Of a stretch of DNA of 9,076 nt, positions 5,870 through 9,076 are shown one piece after another. Source of the DNA: Rhodanobacteraceae bacterium (lineage in GTDB: Bacteria > Pseudomonadota > Gammaproteobacteria > Xanthomonadales > Rhodanobacteraceae). The translations under genes and the position numbers were made by a program. The stretch is from contig JAAXIA010000103.1 in assembly GCA_012270595.1 (NCBI GenBank), forward strand, positions 1-9,076, written 5' to 3'. Numbering within the stretch: the stretch's first letter is position 1; each line of letters starts with the position of its first letter. Below the pieces are notes generated by a model. The model saw only the letters and a program-made list of their open reading frames with translations. It had not been told where the DNA came from and did no database searches.

Positions 5870-8197
5870 TTATGCCTTACTCAAGGTGAGAGAACTTCCA
5901 TAGGGCGGCAAGCTGGCGGTGCTATCCTGCGCCGCCTCAATCCAAACGGTTCTATCAGGCACCGCGCTATCGAGCACCACGGGCAAGCTGCCTGTGCTGT
6001 CCGCCACACGCACATGGTCACCCTGGATAAACCCCTGCCGCTGCGCTTCATCGCTGTTGATCCTCAAGGCAGGTGGACGATTAAGCGGGTGCGCGTTCAG
6101 CGCATGGGCGCGCCGCAATACTGCATCACTGCGGTAGATCGGCCAGTTTGCCAAACGCACCAGTCCACGGGATGGCTGACGCTGACTCAGTGCATCACGT
6201 GCCGCAACGGCACGTGCCACGATGCCTTCACGCAGGCCCGCCAGATCGTTGAATTCAAAACCGGGAAGCTGCATCATGCCACCCAGTGCACGCAAAACTT
6301 TCCAGCCGGGACGCACCGCACCGGGCGCTTTCGCACCAGCACGCGCCACCTGTTCCATAGCGTCCACATTCACCAGCGTGCCATCCATTTCCGGCATCAA
6401 CGCGATCGGCAAGATAACATCAGCCAGGGCGTGCAAGGCCGGGCTGGCAAATGCGCTAAAGGCCACCACACGCGCACCTGCCAATGTCTTCATGGCCAGC
6501 GCGCCAGCGGCAAAATCATGCGGTGGCTCCACACCGTAAAGAACGTAAACTTGACGAGGTTCGGTCAGCATCGCCTGTGCATCAAGGCCATCCGTTTCTG
6601 GCACCACACCCAGCCCCGACAGACCAAGCGCATTAGCCCCCAGTGGCAACTCGTTATAAGCCGCTGCAGTGGCCTCGGCAATAAAGCGTGCGAGAGCACG
6701 TAGCCAGGAGGCATGCGGATGGGTGACGGCCAGTTCGCCAAGAATCACCACCGCCTTGCCGGCCTTCAAAGCAGTCACCGTATCCACATCGCTCTGGTTG
6801 TGATCCGCTGCAGCAATGGTTTCGGCCAGGGCTGTCGGCGCGACCGCTCCGCTACTTACCGCCGCATGAGCCAAACCCAGCATGGCATCGACCATGTCCT
6901 GCGGCGGAACGATAGACGCCGCAAGTGGGTAATTGAACGCGAACGCAGCCGGGTTCAGCGCATAGACTTTGGCTCCTTGCCGTGTCGCCTGATGCAACCG
7001 ATGGTTGAGCAAAGGCATCTCATGGCGAAGATCCGATCCAACCAGCAAGGCGGCTTGCACTTGCGCTACCTGCGCTACCGGTAACTCAAAACACCTCGCC
7101 ACGGCCTGATCGGCAAAATCAAGCTGACGCAGGCGATGATCAATGTGGGGACAGGCCAGCGCGCAAGCCAGCCGTTTGAGCAAATCAGCTTCCTCGTTAC
7201 TCGTGGCTGGATGCACCAGGACGCCAAGTTCTGGACCGGATGCCATTTTCAGGATGTCGGCAGACATTCCCAAAGCGTCATCCCAGGTGGTCTGCTGCCA
7301 AACCCCGCCGCGCTTTAGCTGTGGAACATGCAGGCGATCTGCCGCATACATGCCCTGGTAACTGTAACGGTCACGATCGGCAAGCCAGCACTCATTGAGT
7401 GCTTCATGATCCCGTGGCACCGTGCGCAACACCTCACCCTGACGTACATGCAGCCACAGGTTGGAACCAAGTGCATCGTGGTAGCTGATGGATGCCCTGG
7501 CGACCAACTCCCACGCCCGCGCCTTGAACCGGAATGACTTGTCGGTCAATGCACCGACTGGACAGACGTCGATGATATTGCCGGACAATTCGGTTTCCAG
7601 GGTCTTTCCGATATAGGTGCCAATTTGCAGGTTTTCACCGCGGTACATGCCGCCGAGTTCATCTGTGCCGGCAATCTCACTGGTAAAACGAATGCAACGT
7701 GTACACTGGATGCAGCGGGTCATCTCGGTGGCGACCAGCGGCCCGATGTTTTCATCCGCCACGGTGCGCTTGCGCTCAGTGAATCGTGAGATGCTACGAC
7801 CATAACCCAGCGCCACGTCCTGCAATTCACACTCACCACCCTGATCGCAAATCGGGCAATCCAGTGGATGGTTAATCAGCAAAAACTCCATCACGTCTTT
7901 CTGGAACTTCAGCGCACGGTCTGAACGTGTCGTGACCTTCATGCCCTCGCTCACTGGTGTGACACAAGCCGGCTGTGGTTTGAGCATCATGCGCCCACCC
8001 ATCTCGACATCGACCAGGCACATACGACAATTGGCAGCGACTGAAAGTTTGCGGTGGTAACAAAAGCGTGGAACAGCAACGCCCATCGCATCGGTCGCCT
8101 CAATAATCATCGCGCCCTTACGAATCTGCACCGGCTTACCGTCCACCTCCATGGTGACAAGATCGGTAGCGGCGACCTGGTCTGTTGACACACGCAT
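5870..8197 (-). CDS. nuoG: NADH-quinone oxidoreductase subunit G (NuoG), iron-sulfur subunit without N7
   Basis: This large peripheral-arm subunit relays electrons from NuoF to NuoI. It has 775 residues. The N-terminal ferredoxin-like domain (about 14-90) has N1b ligands C46, C57, C60 and C78. H110, C114, C117 and C123 ([14 protein letters not shown]) bind N5. C162, C165, C168 (RCIQCTRC) and C212 (VCPVGAL) bind N4. The rest is a catalytically inactive molybdopterin-oxidoreductase-like region (about 229-690) and a C-terminal domain resembling the molydopterin-binding fold (about 700-775). The C-x2-C-x3-C triplet for the off-pathway N7 cluster is absent; only C270 ([10 protein letters not shown]) remains near where its fourth ligand would sit. 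The ATG at 8197 overlaps the nuoF stop by one base and has GGAG (8211-8208) at 10 bases. The C-terminal half is alanine-rich and less recognisable than the cluster domains. The stop is TAA at 5872-5870. Confidence 0.97.
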   Translation of the reverse strand: MRVSTDQVAATDLVTMEVDGKPVQIRKGAMIIEATDAMGVAVPRFCYHRKLSVAANCRMCLVDVEMGGRMMLKPQPACVTPVSEGMKVTTRSDRALKFQKDVMEFLLINHPLDCPICDQGGECELQDVALGYGRSISRFTERKRTVADENIGPLVATEMTRCIQCTRCIRFTSEIAGTDELGGMYRGENLQIGTYIGKTLETELSGNIIDVCPVGALTDKSFRFKARAWELVARASISYHDALGSNLWLHVRQGEVLRTVPRDHEALNECWLADRDRYSYQGMYAADRLHVPQLKRGGVWQQTTWDDALGMSADILKMASGPELGVLVHPATSNEEADLLKRLACALACPHIDHRLRQLDFADQAVARCFELPVAQVAQVQAALLVGSDLRHEMPLLNHRLHQATRQGAKVYALNPAAFAFNYPLAASIVPPQDMVDAMLGLAHAAVSSGAVAPTALAETIAAADHNQSDVDTVTALKAGKAVVILGELAVTHPHASWLRALARFIAEATAAAYNELPLGANALGLSGLGVVPETDGLDAQAMLTEPRQVYVLYGVEPPHDFAAGALAMKTLAGARVVAFSAFASPALHALADVILPIALMPEMDGTLVNVDAMEQVARAGAKAPGAVRPGWKVLRALGGMMQLPGFEFNDLAGLREGIVARAVAARDALSQRQPSRGLVRLANWPIYRSDAVLRRAHALNAHPLNRPPALRINSDEAQRQGFIQGDHVRVADSTGSLPVVLDSAVPDRTVWIEAAQDSTASLPPYGSSLTLSKA
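5875..5879 (-). promoter_or_regulatory. Weak Shine-Dalgarno before the GTG start of nuoH
   Basis: The minus strand reads TAAGG, 10 bases before the nuoH GTG at 5864, inside the last codons of nuoG. The match is weak, so initiation here may depend mainly on ribosomes finishing nuoG five bases upstream. Confidence 0.4.
6196..6216. repeat. Perfect 9-base inverted repeat (hairpin) inside nuoG
   Basis: The arm CACGTGCCG (6196-6204) and its exact complement CGGCACGTG (6208-6216) are separated by three bases. In the nuoG transcript this would form a GC-rich stem with a three-base loop. It is not followed by a run of U, so it does not look like an intrinsic terminator. The codons spell an Ala/Val/Arg-rich stretch (RAVAARD) in the weakly conserved C-terminal part of NuoG, and the repeat may be a by-product of that composition. 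Confidence 0.6.
7062..7079. repeat. 9-base tandem duplication inside nuoG
   Basis: TGCGCTACC occurs twice head to tail (7062-7070 and 7071-7079). On the minus strand this yields the repeated tripeptide in VAQVAQVQ. The length is a multiple of three, so the frame is kept. It may be a recent slippage event in a tolerant part of the protein. Confidence 0.6.
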
Positions 8198-9076
8198 CAG
8201 GCAGCGACTCCACAGTCAGCGGTGATCTGGCTCTCAATCATGGACTGACCATGGCGCACGAAATATTCAAACTCATCCCAGAAGTGCTGCAGAAAGCCCT
8301 GCACCGGCCAGGCTGCTGCCTCGCCAAAGGCACAAATGGTATGGCCTTCGATTTGACCGGCGACTGCCTTCAGGCGATGTAGATCGTCTTCACAGCCTTT
8401 GCCTTCAACAATACGGTCAAGCACGCGATACATCCAGCCGGTGCCCTCACGGCAAGGCGTACATTGACCGCATGACTCTGCCTTGTAAAAGCGCGCGATG
8501 CGGCGGCACACCTTAACCATGCACGTGCTCTGATCCATCACGATCACCGCACCAGATCCCAGCCCCGAACCGGCTTTTTGCAGACAGTCATAGTCCATGG
8601 TGGCTTCCAGCATCACAGCGGCGGGCAGAACTTTCATGGAGGATCCCCCCGGAATCACTGCTTTCAGGGCATGCTCGCCGCGCATGCCACCGGCCATCTC
8701 CAAAAGCTCCTTGAACGACGTACCGAGGCGCACTTCAAAATTACCCGGCCTGGCGACGTGACCGGATACCGAGAAGATCTTCGGGCCGCCATTATTCGGT
8801 TTACCCTGGCTCAGAAACCAGTCAGCACCCCGGTGAAGCAGCAAAGGTACCGAAGCAAAGGTTTCGGTATTGTTGATCGTGGTCGGTTTACCGTACAAGC
8901 CAAAATTGGCAGGAAAAGGCGGTTTGAAACGCGGCTGACCTTTCTTGCCTTCCAACGACTCCATCAGCGCGGTTTCTTCGCCGCAAATGTAGGCGCCGGC
9001 ACCCAGCGTGGCGTAGATGTCCACATCGATACCCGAGTTTTCAATGTTTTTCCCCAAAAGCCCTGCTGCATACGCC
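8197..9076 (-). CDS. nuoF: NADH-quinone oxidoreductase subunit F (NuoF), 5' end cut by window edge
   Basis: This is the NADH-oxidising subunit at the tip of complex I; it binds NADH and FMN and holds cluster N3. The frame is open to the right edge; the edge residues read AYAAGLLGKN, typical of the family interior, so the gene continues beyond the window. About 292 of an expected 425-450 residues are present. The nucleotide-binding stretch GAYICGEETALMESLEGKKG follows shortly after the edge. Three N3 ligands are in SCGQCTPCREGTGW (cysteine codons at 8470-8472, 8461-8463 and 8452-8454). The fourth is in HTICAFGEAAAWPVQG (codon 8332-8334), 39 residues after the third. A TTG at 9057 is an internal leucine codon, not a start. 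The gene ends in TGA at 8199-8197, one base into nuoG, which fits coupled translation. Confidence 0.98.
   Translation of the reverse strand, partial: AYAAGLLGKNIENSGIDVDIYATLGAGAYICGEETALMESLEGKKGQPRFKPPFPANFGLYGKPTTINNTETFASVPLLLHRGADWFLSQGKPNNGGPKIFSVSGHVARPGNFEVRLGTSFKELLEMAGGMRGEHALKAVIPGGSSMKVLPAAVMLEATMDYDCLQKAGSGLGSGAVIVMDQSTCMVKVCRRIARFYKAESCGQCTPCREGTGWMYRVLDRIVEGKGCEDDLHRLKAVAGQIEGHTICAFGEAAAWPVQGFLQHFWDEFEYFVRHGQSMIESQITADCGVAA
8208..8211 (-). promoter_or_regulatory. Probable Shine-Dalgarno of nuoG
   Basis: The minus strand reads GGAG, 10 bases before the nuoG ATG at 8197 and inside the final codons of nuoF. Confidence 0.45.

Noticed and set aside
6014..6703. Plus-strand open frame of 229 codons antisense to nuoG
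   Set aside because: The product has no recognisable domain, is rich in His/Arg/Thr/Gln as expected of a reverse-strand shadow, and lies entirely opposite a well-conserved gene.
9055..9057. TTG as a possible start of a shorter NuoF
   Set aside because: The frame remains open upstream to the window edge with family-typical residues (AYAAGL), so this is an internal leucine codon of a truncated gene.

Overview
The window is a stretch of a bacterial respiratory complex I operon (NADH:quinone oxidoreductase, nuo genes) lying wholly on the minus strand. Read in the direction of transcription, from high to low coordinates, the order is nuoF (3' part, cut by the right edge), nuoG, nuoH, nuoI, nuoJ, nuoK, nuoL and nuoM (5' part, cut by the left edge). 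This is the usual F-G-H-I-J-K-L-M order. All six internal genes look intact, and no frameshift or internal stop was seen in any of the eight.

Organism: the base composition is moderate to slightly GC-rich. NuoG is of the type without the N7 cluster. NuoJ has a charged tail ending in DRVRLVKM plus a short extension, and NuoK and NuoI have the usual proteobacterial lengths (101-102 and 163 residues). Together these suggest a gamma- or betaproteobacterium. Several NuoG segments, such as [15 protein letters not shown] and [15 protein letters not shown], remind me more of gammaproteobacterial versions (Xanthomonas-like), but this is from memory and no genus can be named.

Layout: 8197-9076 nuoF, NADH-binding end with FMN and the N3 cluster. 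5870-8197 nuoG, iron-sulfur relay. 4848-5864 nuoH, membrane subunit forming the quinone chamber. 4348-4839 nuoI, clusters N6a and N6b. 3665-4330 nuoJ and 3360-3668 nuoK, small membrane subunits. 1346-3355 nuoL and 1-1330 nuoM, antiporter-like proton-pumping subunits. Gaps between genes are at most 15 bases and some genes overlap (nuoF/nuoG by 1 base, nuoJ/nuoK by 4), so translation is probably coupled. No promoter, terminator, RNA gene, mobile element or CRISPR array is visible, and there is no gene-free stretch above 300 bases.

How the genes work together: electrons from NADH enter at NuoF (FMN, N3) and pass through NuoG (N1b, N4, N5) and NuoI (N6a, N6b) to quinone at the NuoH interface. NuoH, J, K, L and M turn the energy into proton translocation. 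The remaining subunits (NuoA-E upstream, NuoN downstream) would be expected outside the window.

This is a housekeeping region, and I found no evidence of an undescribed system. The second-look points are modest: absent N7 ligands in NuoG with one leftover cysteine, a histidine-rich loop in NuoL, a longer-than-usual loop in NuoM, start-codon choices at nuoH, nuoI and nuoJ, a perfect 9-base hairpin inside nuoG, and a 9-base tandem duplication in nuoG.
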